64,000 nucleotides of DNA, from positions 10,363,962 through 10,427,961 of the forward strand of contig NC_067208.1 in the NCBI RefSeq assembly GCF_026262505.1, in the 5' to 3' direction. Source of the DNA: Trichomonas vaginalis G3 (taxonomy: Eukaryota; Parabasalia; Trichomonadida; Trichomonadidae). The notes under the pieces are model-generated. The model had not been told where the DNA came from and made no database searches. It was given only the letters and a program-made list of their open reading frames with translations. This document shows, piece by piece, positions 10,189 to 20,412 of this stretch (positions are counted from its first letter, which is position 1; every line of letters begins with the position of its first letter). The position numbers and the translations under genes were made by a program.

Positions 10189-11952
10189 ATGGATGTAGAT
10201 ATTTATCGGGAGACATATACCACAAATAAGACATCCATTGCACTCATACACTGCATTTTTTGTGACATTTCGAGCGTAGATAAAGGAGCCGGAGTTACTG
10301 CATCATATTTAGGCTTAAAAGACTTAACGATTAAAACATCGCAATTCATAAAATGTTGCGGATATGGCACTTCACAAGCAGGTGTAATCTTTTCTGTATC
10401 CGAAAATTTCCAATTTTCCATGAATTCATTAATTATGTGCACATCAAGTCAATTCGATTTTATTTATGCATTCTCAATGTCGCCATCAGTTGTTGATTTC
10501 GGAAATATTTATACAACGACCAATAATGATAAAAATAAATTTTATTTTAGTATTAGAGATTTGCGAATGTCTTATTATAACATAACACAAAAGAATCCAG
10601 AAGATATTTATAATATGATCCATGTAACAAGTGCACATTCAAAAGAAAATATAATTAAAAATAATATTTATCAAAATATCAATTCAACGTATTTCGGTAG
10701 TGCCAGTGACAAAATTAGCAATTGTTATTTTGCAGATTCCAATTTGCCATACCTAATATGCTATTATTTTACTCAATGTTATTTTGAAAGATGCAATATC
10801 GGATTGATTGCTTCAACTAAGGAATCTGAATGCTTGAATAACTATATTGACAATGAAACAACGTATATATCAGCAGAATTCACTATTACATCAATATTAT
10901 CAAAGCCAAATATAGAACTATCTAAGGATATAATACCGCAAAGTGTCAAACTGCTTTCTAAGAATATTACATTACCATTGTATGCTGGTGAATTTGCGAC
11001 AGACATCACAATTGAAGATTGCAGATTTATAAAACTAAATCTCCAGAATCATGCAACAATAACTGTAGTTAGAATTCCGTTTTATATCACGCAAAGTTCA
11101 TTCCATGAATGCATTTGTTCATCCACATCAAGTTGCTTGAATATTTCAAATACCGATCCAAATGAAGCAATAGTAATCGAAAAGATCTGCAGTACTTCAA
11201 ACGTTGGATTACACTCTTCATTTATGACTGTAGATACTGATTCAATTATGCATTTTAATCAATCATGTATATTCAACTGTCCAAAAGAAAGATATTTACA
11301 AGGGTATTCCATATTTAGAATCAATCAGCAATCATTATATTATAAATCATTAACGAATTCTGTCAATATTTCCAAATCAAAAACAACATATCCGATTTTT
11401 GTCATTGATTCAAAGAGTGATTCAACATTTTCCTACTGTAACTTTGAAGATATAAAGACATATTTCAGTGTTGTTTACATAAATAATGATAATAATTTAT
11501 TTGTCGAAATTTCAAATTGTAATTTTATAAAAGTTGTTGTAGAAGAACAGAAATCAATGATGAATTATATTGATTTCAATTACAAGATATATTTTGCTCC
11601 TTCAGATATTATGATTCAATCAGGATATAATTTATCAAAATGCGTTTTTATTAACTCAACTAAGCCAAGTGAGGATCAAATACAATACGTTCATGACTGC
11701 GTTATGACTGATGATTTCAGTACTAATGTTTATCAAATTACCGAATTTTATTGTACAATGCTGCCAATAGAAAAAGATAAAAAGAAATTAACTGAATTCC
11801 AGTATATTCTTATTATTGCTTTATCTAGTTCATTTTTGGCTATTGTTGTTTTAGTTGTTTCAGTGACTTTGTTTTGGTATTATAGAAGGCGTCAAAAACG
11901 TGTTGAAGATAAGCTTGAGCTTCAATCTTCAATTATTCAAGATTTTGGCTGA
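10189..11952 (+). CDS. Beta-helix (Pmp-like) surface protein, N-terminus doubtful
   Basis: The first in-frame ATG is at 10189, while the open frame reaches back to 10126 without ATG. The protein (587 residues from that ATG) has many short beta-strand repeats with Cys, Asn and Ser (IHCIFCDIS, CYFERCNIG, FSYCNFEDI), typical of right-handed parallel beta-helices in trichomonad Pmp-like surface proteins. A membrane segment (YILIIALSSSFLAIVVLVV) follows near the C-terminus, then a basic RRRQKR stop-transfer and a 20-residue cytoplasmic tail. No signal peptide is visible, which is odd for a type I surface protein. The gene may be truncated at its 5' end, next to the equally start-less divergent gene. 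Confidence 0.65.
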   Translation: MDVDIYRETYTTNKTSIALIHCIFCDISSVDKGAGVTASYLGLKDLTIKTSQFIKCCGYGTSQAGVIFSVSENFQFSMNSLIMCTSSQFDFIYAFSMSPSVVDFGNIYTTTNNDKNKFYFSIRDLRMSYYNITQKNPEDIYNMIHVTSAHSKENIIKNNIYQNINSTYFGSASDKISNCYFADSNLPYLICYYFTQCYFERCNIGLIASTKESECLNNYIDNETTYISAEFTITSILSKPNIELSKDIIPQSVKLLSKNITLPLYAGEFATDITIEDCRFIKLNLQNHATITVVRIPFYITQSSFHECICSSTSSCLNISNTDPNEAIVIEKICSTSNVGLHSSFMTVDTDSIMHFNQSCIFNCPKERYLQGYSIFRINQQSLYYKSLTNSVNISKSKTTYPIFVIDSKSDSTFSYCNFEDIKTYFSVVYINNDNNLFVEISNCNFIKVVVEEQKSMMNYIDFNYKIYFAPSDIMIQSGYNLSKCVFINSTKPSEDQIQYVHDCVMTDDFSTNVYQITEFYCTMLPIEKDKKKLTEFQYILIIALSSSFLAIVVLVVSVTLFWYYRRRQKRVEDKLELQSSIIQDFG

Positions 11953-12256
11953 GAGGAAATCCTTTTGTATTTTTTGGTATATTTTGTCACATGTTTTTTA
12001 ACATATGACTTCTTTTTTTATATATATATTAAAATATTTATACATTAAAATCCTACGAACTTTTTAACAGTTATTGAGAGCAAGTGAAACAATCTGTGTT
12101 CTAATGTTTTAAACATAAATTAATCATGATTTTTTTCTAAGCACATGACCACAATAAGTAATCATTATTTAGCTTTTGTAATTATACTTTAATTTCATTT
12201 GGGATGAACAATGCATTGACTATAATCAATAATCATTTAATTACGTGCGTTACTGG
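11953..12256. other. Convergent intergenic spacer
   Basis: A roughly 300-bp AT-rich spacer between two converging genes. It has a TATATATATAT run near 12020. I see no gene. Confidence 0.5.
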
Positions 12257-13621
12257 TTATTCTAGTTTTAATGTGTTAAGAATTGCTTGACAAATTTCTC
12301 CAAAGTATTCCGGATTTGATTCCATTAATTCATTCAAATCTTCAAGAAATTCAGATTCTTCTAACTGCTGTACAATGAATTCCAATTTATCTGGTTTTGC
12401 TTTTGCAAAATTTATGACATCAAAGATAAACACGCAGAAATCCATACTTTCTGCTTCATGAAATGATAAAAGATTGTTTGTCTGAAAAAAAGAGTCAGAT
12501 AAAAGAAAATCTAGCATAATATCTGGAAAATAAGCAAATAACTTTTCAATTAGTTTGATAATTATTACAGATCTTGAGTGCGTGCCATGTATAAATTCGT
12601 CTATTGATATCATAACAATATTGTTATCAATGAATAATTTCATAAAATTCTGTGGATCTGTATCAAGAATGCATATGAATAGTTCAACAAGTTCTTTGAA
12701 ATAATCATTAGAATCAGTTGTTTCGAACATTTCGCATAAATTCATAAAATTGATCAAATTAGTAATGTTTTTGGCTTTTTCCATGTCATTTTGTGAAGAA
12801 ATTACAAATGATAAGAATTTTATCGCATTCTTAACGTGCACACTATTGAATTCATTGTTAATAGAATTGAATTTCTTCAAAAATTCCAAAAAATGAGAGG
12901 TTCCGACATAATGCTGAATCATATTTCCATCATTTGCAAATAATTCTAAAAGGACTTCAAATGTTGAACAATCGTTAATTGAAAGTAAATTATTAATTAT
13001 AATTTCATAAATTTGATGAATTTGATCTGGAGTATTTACCTTTCTAATATACTGAATTAAAAAATTATTAGTGGCAATAATATCTTCTATATTGCTATCA
13101 TAAAATTTCTGGATAATCTCGTTAATTTCAATTAAATCAAGATCAAGTTGAAATTTCATTATTACTCGTGTCATGAAATCTAAGCAATACTTCGTGCTAT
13201 GATTATCATGGTTTTGAAGGAGATTTAAAGTTAAATTAAATATTTCTTGAATATTAAACATTGATTGTGCATCATCAAAAATATCTATAAAAGTATACAA
13301 AAATATGAATGTGGCACCTTGAAATTCTGCAAATTCTTCTTTTGTCAATGAATCAAATAGCATCTCAGGAAATTGAGGGGGCATAAGTTCTATAAATACC
13401 GTTACATTATTAATAACTGATCTAGACAAATACATCAACCCTTGATAATAAAATTCAGGATTACTTGCTGTTGATATTGTATGCAATACGCTCATAAAGG
13501 CAAATTTAAGCTTCATTTCTTCGGTGTTATCCTCTAAATCATCGGTTGTAAGATTATTACATTCATTTTGCAATCCAATATGATCATTTGTACAATCTTT
13601 TAAAGTATCTTTATAATTCAT
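12257..13621 (-). CDS. Alpha-solenoid (ARM/HEAT-like) hypothetical protein
   Basis: The 454-residue frame starts with ATG at 13621, 9 nt after a TCATA initiator at 13632-13628. After an acidic N-terminus of about 35 residues the sequence is a run of amphipathic helices rich in Leu, Ile, Phe, Asn and Asp, with no signal peptide or membrane segment. This looks like an ARM/HEAT-type superhelix, a protein-binding scaffold. It has the same general build and length as the gene at 14638-16077 on the other side of LSM3. The two may be distant paralogues. I cannot name a partner or function. Confidence 0.6.
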   Translation of the reverse strand: MNYKDTLKDCTNDHIGLQNECNNLTTDDLEDNTEEMKLKFAFMSVLHTISTASNPEFYYQGLMYLSRSVINNVTVFIELMPPQFPEMLFDSLTKEEFAEFQGATFIFLYTFIDIFDDAQSMFNIQEIFNLTLNLLQNHDNHSTKYCLDFMTRVIMKFQLDLDLIEINEIIQKFYDSNIEDIIATNNFLIQYIRKVNTPDQIHQIYEIIINNLLSINDCSTFEVLLELFANDGNMIQHYVGTSHFLEFLKKFNSINNEFNSVHVKNAIKFLSFVISSQNDMEKAKNITNLINFMNLCEMFETTDSNDYFKELVELFICILDTDPQNFMKLFIDNNIVMISIDEFIHGTHSRSVIIIKLIEKLFAYFPDIMLDFLLSDSFFQTNNLLSFHEAESMDFCVFIFDVINFAKAKPDKLEFIVQQLEESEFLEDLNELMESNPEYFGEICQAILNTLKLE

Positions 13622-13623
13622 TG

Positions 13624-13667
13624 TAATTATGAATCTCTTTGTTCAAAATTTCAGAGATTCATAATTA
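13624..13667. promoter_or_regulatory. 15-bp palindrome with an initiator in each arm
   Basis: TAATTATGAATCTCT (13624-13638) pairs perfectly with 13653-13667 around a 14-nt loop. The left arm carries TCATA on the minus strand, 9 nt before the ATG of the solenoid gene. By symmetry, the right arm carries TCATA on the plus strand (13659-13663), facing LSM3, 103 nt before its ATG. It may be a two-way start region. Confidence 0.6.
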
Positions 13668-13763
13668 TGTGAAGCCATCAGTCGCATCATTTGGACTTTT
13701 AATTTTCTATATGTTTTCAATTCGAACAGACTTATTCAATTTTATTGGCTACAAAAAATTAAA

Positions 13764-14015
13764 ATGAGCGACAAACCAATGCCTCAAGACTATATCCGCC
13801 TTTCAATGGAAAAGCGTGTTAAAGTTCAGCTCGAAGGTCGCGTACTTGAAGGAGTACTTCACGCTTATGATGAGCATTATAATATTATTATCGGCGACGT
13901 TACAGAAAGTTTGATGGGCCTTGATAAAAATGGCATGCAAGTTGCTGTCAATCAGAGACAAATAGATATGTTATTCGTTCGTGGAGATAGAATTGTTTCA
14001 ATTGCAACACTTTAA
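13764..14015 (+). CDS. LSM3: U6 snRNA-associated Sm-like protein LSm3
   Basis: The 83-residue protein matches LSm3. Sm1 is present as DYIRLSMEKRVKVQLEGR ... LHAYDEHYNIIIGDVTE, with the family's LHAYDxHxNxxxGDV signature, and Sm2 as MLFVRGDRIVSI, like the MLFVRGD of other LSm3 proteins. LSm3 is one of seven subunits of the LSm2-8 ring, which binds the U-rich 3' end of U6 snRNA in the nucleus, and of the LSm1-7 ring in mRNA decay. The loop between Sm1 and Sm2 is shorter than in human LSm3. The stop lies in TAAA, the trichomonad poly(A) signal. No TCA-pyrimidine-A/T element lies within 30 nt of the ATG. Confidence 0.9.
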   Translation: MSDKPMPQDYIRLSMEKRVKVQLEGRVLEGVLHAYDEHYNIIIGDVTESLMGLDKNGMQVAVNQRQIDMLFVRGDRIVSIATL

Positions 14016-14637
14016 AATTGCATTGGACGGATTCAAAATCACCACAATAATTACCAATTTATAATTTCGTATTACACAAACTCAATAACAATCTATACGT
14101 AAAAATTTTGTTTATATCAACAATTACTCTCATAAGTATTTTATGAATATCATTGCTCCCAACCAAAATATTCCCTTATTAGTTATACTAATTCAAATTT
14201 TACAAAAATTTCGGATTTTTTTGAGATATCTGAATTTAGTGAGAATTTCTTTTAACATATCATGCGATTGAATCTATGTTATGAGGTATATTTAATGAAT
14301 GTAACCATTTTATAATTAATAAGTATATAAGCCAAGATAAATAAGAACATGAGGCAAACTATCATTAATACTTAACTCTCAATTGTATTAGATATAATAA
14401 TCAATAACCATATATTGGTTGTCTTGAATTTGAAAAAGAAAATGTTAATGAGTTATTTTTAAAAAGTAAATTGCCTAGAGAAATAGAGTCAACTTGGAAT
14501 GATACAGTAGCCTCAGCACAAACACAATTATTAGGTTGTTAGGGATTACTTGGATGATTTATTGATCTTATGGGAAAAAATGACGTTAATTTTTTTCAGA
14601 AATTTATTTTCATTTTTACTTATATACTGTATTAGAT
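14016..14637. other. Intergenic with short open stretch lacking ATG
   Basis: Mostly AT-rich spacer. A 44-codon stretch at 14407-14541 (reading GCLEFEKENVNELFLKSK and on) has protein-like composition but no ATG and a stop at both ends. It could be a gene relic. I cannot assign a family. Confidence 0.35.
14610..14614 (+). promoter_or_regulatory. Initiator TCATT for solenoid gene
   Basis: TCATT with A+1 at 14612 lies 26 nt before the ATG at 14638. It fits the trichomonad initiator consensus. The sequence is short, so chance matches are possible. Confidence 0.45.
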
Positions 14638-16077
14638 ATGATTCCAACAATCACATTTTCCATCAGAGAAATCATTCTTTGGTTGATGGATAATTCAATT
14701 CAATCGACCACGAAAGAATTGGATCATCCAAATACAGGGAAGCGAAAAGAAGTCTTTCAAATGAAAATGGATGAGCTTTTTACTATGATTATCAACGAAT
14801 TTCTCGACAACATTGATTATGATAGAAGAATCTATTATTTACAACTTGGAATCAATTCTATGAATAATAAAACAAGATCAAATTTCCCAAATCACTTGAT
14901 TACAAATGAATTTATTAAAGAATTATATTTCATATCATTCCGTGAACATGATACAGAATTAAGCACAACAGGTTTGAACTTTATTTACCAAGTTTTTGCT
15001 AAAAACGACGAATTTGATACAAATTTGATCAAAAATCACCCAGATAATTTGATAGAAATGATTAAAACTCATATTCAAAAGAGCGTTGGAGAAGAACTAA
15101 AGATGGAATTCGGAATTTTAGCAAATTTAATCCTCAAAGATGAAGAAACGGCAGTTTTTATAAATGAAAATTTCCCAAGTGATTTTATTTTAGAATTATA
15201 TGCAGAAAACCTCAATACAATGGATGAATTTAGCCTTTGGTGCTATGGAATGTGTTATTTGTTAAATACTATTGATGATTTCAGACCTTATTACATTTTC
15301 TCTTTTGAACACTTCAGCGAAAACTGTTCTCCTTACGTGGCATTCAATTTGCTGCATGCAATCTTAGCAGTTACTCAAAAGCATATTAATGTGCTTGAAA
15401 TATCCCCAGAACCTCAAGAAATTTCTAAAATATTGGCTGAAGCATATTCAATCAAGAAGAATAAAATAAAGTACATAGCCATGAAGTTGTTATACTTTTT
15501 CTGGAAGTTATCAATGCGTACAGAGCTTTTCCAAGTTTTCCCACTCAAATCCATAGTTAATAGGCTTGAATATCCAATACCGGAAGGTGAATTTAATGTC
15601 AAGATAACAAATATTTCATTGCACTTCCTTTCTGATTTAATTGCTAGCAATTATAGAATTAAATTTAAATCAGATAAAATAAATCAATTAAAACCATTAA
15701 CAAGGGATGGAAATATAAAAACAAGAATAGCTGCATGTACATTGGCCGTGACTCTTGCAGAATTCGGAGATGATCAAACAAAATTTATTTTACTTATGAC
15801 AAATTTTGCTGATGAAGTTCTCACATTCTTCGAAAGTGAAAAATCTGATGAACAACTTATTGCTTTGCGTTTTGCAGCTTCAATGTGCATTTATGCCAAA
15901 AAGGTCGGAAAGTCTGATATAATTTTGAATAGTATTGAAGAATACAGAGAATATATTGAAGATATTTCTAATGAAACAAAGGATAATATCGTTTTAGGTT
16001 TTGCAAAAGTATTAATATCCGAAATTGATAACTGTGACAATATAATGGATGAAATAGAAGGAGCAGAACCAGAATAA
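14638..16077 (+). CDS. ARM/HEAT-repeat-like protein
   Basis: The 479-residue protein from ATG 14638 is all-helical. Its C-terminal half shows ARM-type helix pairs (KTRIAACTLAVTLAEFGDD, QLIALRFAASMCIYAKKVG), and it ends in an acidic tail (DEIEGAEPE). There is no signal peptide or membrane span. ARM/HEAT superhelices are scaffolds for protein binding, for example in nuclear import and signalling; nothing here fixes the partner. A Leu/Asn-rich run in the N-terminal half resembles the gene at 12257-13621 in style, so common descent is possible. Confidence 0.6.
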   Translation: MIPTITFSIREIILWLMDNSIQSTTKELDHPNTGKRKEVFQMKMDELFTMIINEFLDNIDYDRRIYYLQLGINSMNNKTRSNFPNHLITNEFIKELYFISFREHDTELSTTGLNFIYQVFAKNDEFDTNLIKNHPDNLIEMIKTHIQKSVGEELKMEFGILANLILKDEETAVFINENFPSDFILELYAENLNTMDEFSLWCYGMCYLLNTIDDFRPYYIFSFEHFSENCSPYVAFNLLHAILAVTQKHINVLEISPEPQEISKILAEAYSIKKNKIKYIAMKLLYFFWKLSMRTELFQVFPLKSIVNRLEYPIPEGEFNVKITNISLHFLSDLIASNYRIKFKSDKINQLKPLTRDGNIKTRIAACTLAVTLAEFGDDQTKFILLMTNFADEVLTFFESEKSDEQLIALRFAASMCIYAKKVGKSDIILNSIEEYREYIEDISNETKDNIVLGFAKVLISEIDNCDNIMDEIEGAEPE

Positions 16078-16555
16078 TACATTTACATCCTATTGTTCAT
16101 ATTAAATATATTATTTGTAATAAATTTAATAATAAATATGCAAATTTTTATAGGAAACAGTATAAACAAGTATGAAGTACTTTATAATCAATGCTAAAAC
16201 TTTAAATTCTCGCCCTAATCACGTCAAACAGCATTATTATTTTTTATCGAAGATCTCTAACTCTTGAAGATAGTTAAATGCTTCATGAATGATGCATTAA
16301 GGATGTATATGAGGTTCTATTTCTATATGAATGCGATAATCTTAGATATCTCTATTTAGGGGTACAATAATTTAGAAGAATATCCCTATGAAATAACGTA
16401 TTTTTTTGTTGGACTACCTTTTTAAATACATTTCTACCTATTAGTATTTGACCTAGTTGATGCGCTTTCATAAAACATTAAATGACTTCTTAAAAAAAAT
16501 CCCGTCTTATGAAAATTGAAAAATTTCTGAAACTAGTCAAGTTTCAAATTAAAAA
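16078..16555. other. Intergenic, nothing clear
   Basis: AT-rich spacer between two genes on the same strand. I see no repeat, RNA gene or coding stretch. Confidence 0.5.
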
Positions 16556-19500
16556 ATGAGTTTCTTCATCACATCAAAGCTTCAGTATATTCTAAACTTG
16601 CTGCATTTGTATTTAAATGGCACAGATAGTGATGTGAATGATATAGTAGAGAAACTTACAAATATCCCTTTTTCCTATTCTTTTTTTAATCCATTTTTCA
16701 ATATGTTAATTACAATCTCATTAAATAACAAGAAAGAAAAAATGCTTTATTCAGTTGCTTACCAACTTTTCAAATTGAACAGGTTACCATTTATATATAT
16801 AAATAAGCATTTACTTGTCAATTCTACTACTAACAGTGGAATAGAATCAGAACTTAAGAGATACAGTGTAAAACCAATCAAATTTATTGATAGATTCATG
16901 ATTTTTTCTAAAGGTATTACGAAAAGAGAAATAACACCATATATGAAACTAGTTGTTTTAACAGAGAACATTCCAAAATTGAAAAAAATAGATAGCATAC
17001 TTTTGAGGGAATTAGATAAATACGCTGCTTATTATGGCAAGGAGAAAGCATTTGAAGAAATAACAAACAGTAAATTTTACATGGAATGTGCTAGAATTTC
17101 AGCCAATGGTGATATAGAAGGCGATAGTTTTAGATGCAGCGAATGTCTTCTTCAATGTGCAATAATAGGTGGCAAAAAATCAATTGTCGATAAGGTATTA
17201 AAACTTTTTCCAAAACATCGACCTTTCGCTCATGTACCTTTTCTAGCAATTTTCAATTCAGATTTGGAAAAATACTACTACACAAATGTTTTCAATGTAC
17301 CAATACAGGCTGAAGAAATATTTCTTTTTAATTTTTCTTTTATCTTTAGAATAATAATAGAAATGAAACTTTTTAATTATGGAAATGATGATATTTACAA
17401 AGTAATCAATATTGCAAAATATCGCGGTTTCTTTTATTGGGTAGAGTTTTTTGAGATTAATCAGTTTTTGGAAGAAGCAAAACATTTCAATGAACATCCT
17501 TTGATATATTCATTGAAGAAGAATAACAGAACAATGATGTTGCAATTAATAAACGAAAGTGATAATTATGAAAAGCAAATGAATTTTGATAATCCTGTTT
17601 TGAAACTCATCCAGAAGCCATTTAAGATCGATTATGATGCACAAGACAAAGATGGAAATACAGCACTTATAATTTCGGCAAAGATGCAGAAATATGAAGA
17701 AGCGAAACTCATTCTTGAACATGGTGCAAATCCATCAATCCAAAACAAAGATAAAATTTCATTCATTGATATTGCTAAAACGAACGAAAATCTCAAAGGT
17801 TTGATTACAATGCCTAATGACGAATATCTTGATCCTGCAGATGATTCTGATGAATTTCTTGATGCAATCAAAAATTTCGATATTTTGAAAGTCAAATCAT
17901 TTCTCGATAAAGGATATGATCCGAACAAAATTCAAATTTCAAAATCAAATAAAGTTCATCCTCTTGAAGTTTGTGAAGATTTTGAAATATTTAAACTCCT
18001 CATCGAAGGAGGTTCCGATTTCATGTTTCGATATGAAAATGAAAATGGAAAACAAAAAATTCCTGTTTTCACAATTGTTTCTAAACGAAACAAACGATTT
18101 TTTGATTACATGGTTGAGAAAGGACTCAACATCAAAATCAAGAATGAATTTAATCAATCACTGTTAACTCATTATGCATCAAAGAACAAAGATTCTGAAA
18201 TCATGAAATTCTTGATGAATAAGAAAGTCGATTATCGACGAAGTAAGAACAATAAAGGAAATCTTCCTATTCATTATTCATGCAAACACTCAAACATCGA
18301 TGTTGTCAAATTACTCATTGATAAGAGATCACCAATCAACATCGCAAATAACAATGGAGAGTTACCAATCCATCTTGCAGTCAAATATGGAACACCTGAT
18401 ATTGTTGAAATTCTTCTTGAGAACAATTCACAGTTCGGTTCTAAAGACAATCAAGGAAACTGTCCAATCCATTATTCAATTGAGTCAAAATTCGGAAAAG
18501 AAATGATCGAAACATTTGTTTATTGCTTGATACCGAAATTTGATGACATTAAATCCATCATCGACATCGAAACAGAAGACAAATACACATTATTGTGTAA
18601 ATCACTCATCAACAACAAAAATGAAATATCATCATACTTGATCGATCTTGGCTCTGATGTTAACTATACAATGCTGAATGGGAACACTCCTCTTATTTTA
18701 TCATTGAAGAATAATCCCACTCCAAATATTATTCATCTTCTATTATCTAAAGGTGCAGATATCAATCACTTCAATCAAGAAGGTGATTTTGCATTGAAGA
18801 TCTGTGAATCACTTGAAATTCTCCATGAATTGCTGAAATTCAAACCTCATTTGAATAATAATGAATGTGATGTCATTCTAAATCATATATGTATGTTACA
18901 CTTACAGATTGCAGGTGTATTAATGATGTTAATTGAAAAATATAACTACATTGACTGCTACAAATTTGCAATAACTTTAGGTTTAAAAAAATTAGTAGAA
19001 TTTTTAATTGAAAGCGGAGCAGATGTTAATTGCGAAGATATACTAGGAATGACACCAATTAATTATGCCACAATACATAACAAAATTGAAATTGCCAAAT
19101 ATCTAATTGAAAATGGCGCAAATCTTGAACACAGAGATATTGAAGGAAATAATGCATTTGGTGTTGCTGCAAAATGTGCCAGAACAAGTAATCAAATGAT
19201 TGATCTTTTACTTGAAACATGTGATATTCTAAATACTAACTATGCAGGACACTCCGCTGTTTTTGTTGCCATAGAAAATAAGAATTTCGCTTTCTTGCAA
19301 CATATCCATGAAATGAGACCATATTTACTTCCTCAATTAGTAAATGAGAAAGGCTACGATTCATATACACCAAAAATTCTTCTTGTCAAAAATAATTGGC
19401 AATATTTATTGCCTTTATTTGATGAAGAACAATTTACTTATGAAATACCAATTATTATGGAAGAAAAGTTAAAAGACAAAGAGAAGTATGGAGATACAGA

Positions 19501-20182
19501 TATTTTGTGTGCAATAAGAAATAGATATTATACTGCATTCATTCATTTTTATGAAGAAGCAAATCCAAAACCAGATTTGAATGAAACAAATAAATTTGGA
19601 GAATTTCCTTTATTTGTTGCATGCTATCGAGATTTTTCATGGCGATTTATCAATTTTCTTCTTGACAGTGGTGCAGATCCAACTAAGTTATATGAAGGTA
19701 AAACTGCACTCAGATTGTGTATCGAAAACGATTTCCAAAACAATGTCATGCATCTGATTCAACATCAAACGAACGACATCCAGCAGAAATTCGAAAACGG
19801 AATGACATACATGCACATCGCAATAAAACACGGAAATCCTATTTTCGTCAGATTCTTGATCAATGCAAACATATATCCAAAATTTGTTGATGATGATGGA
19901 AACAGTTATCTTCACTACGCAGCATTATCAGATAACAAAGAAATTATCAGATATATTTTACAATATCAAAAAGATTGCACACTGATGAACAAAGAAGGAA
20001 TGACACCTCTCATGTATGCAGTTCAGAATAGAGGATTCATATTCATTGAAGAATATCTTAAATTCAACATAAACTTCTGGATCAAATGTAAAGATTTTTA
20101 CAGATCACTCTATTTCTCATCATTATTGAATAATGATACATTTGATTATCTCCTTCCTTATTATCAAACAATATTTAATTGA
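16556..20182 (+). CDS. Large ankyrin-repeat protein
   Basis: The 1208-residue frame starts with ATG at 16556. Residues 1-340 are a mostly helical region of the kind that heads many trichomonad ankyrin proteins, with a Cys pair in CSECLLQCA. Ankyrin repeats begin near residue 360 (DKDGNTALIISAKMQKYEEAK) and run in blocks to the end, with recognisable units such as NLPIHYSCKHSNIDVVKLL, MTPINYATIHNKIEIAKYL and MTPLMYAVQNRGFIFIEEY. Degenerate units lie between them. No membrane segment or enzyme domain is visible. Unlike the gene at 4237 the repeats are diverged at the DNA level and the frame is intact, so it looks like an old, maintained gene. It is a protein-binding scaffold by family; the partner is unknown. 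Confidence 0.85.
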   Translation: MSFFITSKLQYILNLLHLYLNGTDSDVNDIVEKLTNIPFSYSFFNPFFNMLITISLNNKKEKMLYSVAYQLFKLNRLPFIYINKHLLVNSTTNSGIESELKRYSVKPIKFIDRFMIFSKGITKREITPYMKLVVLTENIPKLKKIDSILLRELDKYAAYYGKEKAFEEITNSKFYMECARISANGDIEGDSFRCSECLLQCAIIGGKKSIVDKVLKLFPKHRPFAHVPFLAIFNSDLEKYYYTNVFNVPIQAEEIFLFNFSFIFRIIIEMKLFNYGNDDIYKVINIAKYRGFFYWVEFFEINQFLEEAKHFNEHPLIYSLKKNNRTMMLQLINESDNYEKQMNFDNPVLKLIQKPFKIDYDAQDKDGNTALIISAKMQKYEEAKLILEHGANPSIQNKDKISFIDIAKTNENLKGLITMPNDEYLDPADDSDEFLDAIKNFDILKVKSFLDKGYDPNKIQISKSNKVHPLEVCEDFEIFKLLIEGGSDFMFRYENENGKQKIPVFTIVSKRNKRFFDYMVEKGLNIKIKNEFNQSLLTHYASKNKDSEIMKFLMNKKVDYRRSKNNKGNLPIHYSCKHSNIDVVKLLIDKRSPINIANNNGELPIHLAVKYGTPDIVEILLENNSQFGSKDNQGNCPIHYSIESKFGKEMIETFVYCLIPKFDDIKSIIDIETEDKYTLLCKSLINNKNEISSYLIDLGSDVNYTMLNGNTPLILSLKNNPTPNIIHLLLSKGADINHFNQEGDFALKICESLEILHELLKFKPHLNNNECDVILNHICMLHLQIAGVLMMLIEKYNYIDCYKFAITLGLKKLVEFLIESGADVNCEDILGMTPINYATIHNKIEIAKYLIENGANLEHRDIEGNNAFGVAAKCARTSNQMIDLLLETCDILNTNYAGHSAVFVAIENKNFAFLQHIHEMRPYLLPQLVNEKGYDSYTPKILLVKNNWQYLLPLFDEEQFTYEIPIIMEEKLKDKEKYGDTDILCAIRNRYYTAFIHFYEEANPKPDLNETNKFGEFPLFVACYRDFSWRFINFLLDSGADPTKLYEGKTALRLCIENDFQNNVMHLIQHQTNDIQQKFENGMTYMHIAIKHGNPIFVRFLINANIYPKFVDDDGNSYLHYAALSDNKEIIRYILQYQKDCTLMNKEGMTPLMYAVQNRGFIFIEEYLKFNINFWIKCKDFYRSLYFSSLLNNDTFDYLLPYYQTIFN

Positions 20183-20412
20183 ATAAACATTTATATATTA
20201 TTGTTTTATTAAATATGACGCCTTTCAAATAAATACATTTCTATATTATTGTTCTATTTTTGCATGGCAAAAACCATTAAATAATGGATCTACAGATTGG
20301 AGCTCCATTCATTCAACATTTACATAGTAAAGATGCATATATGTTTTCTTCATTGTGTATAGTTTTATTAAAAATATTACAATTTTTTTAATAAATATCA
20401 AACAATTAAAAT

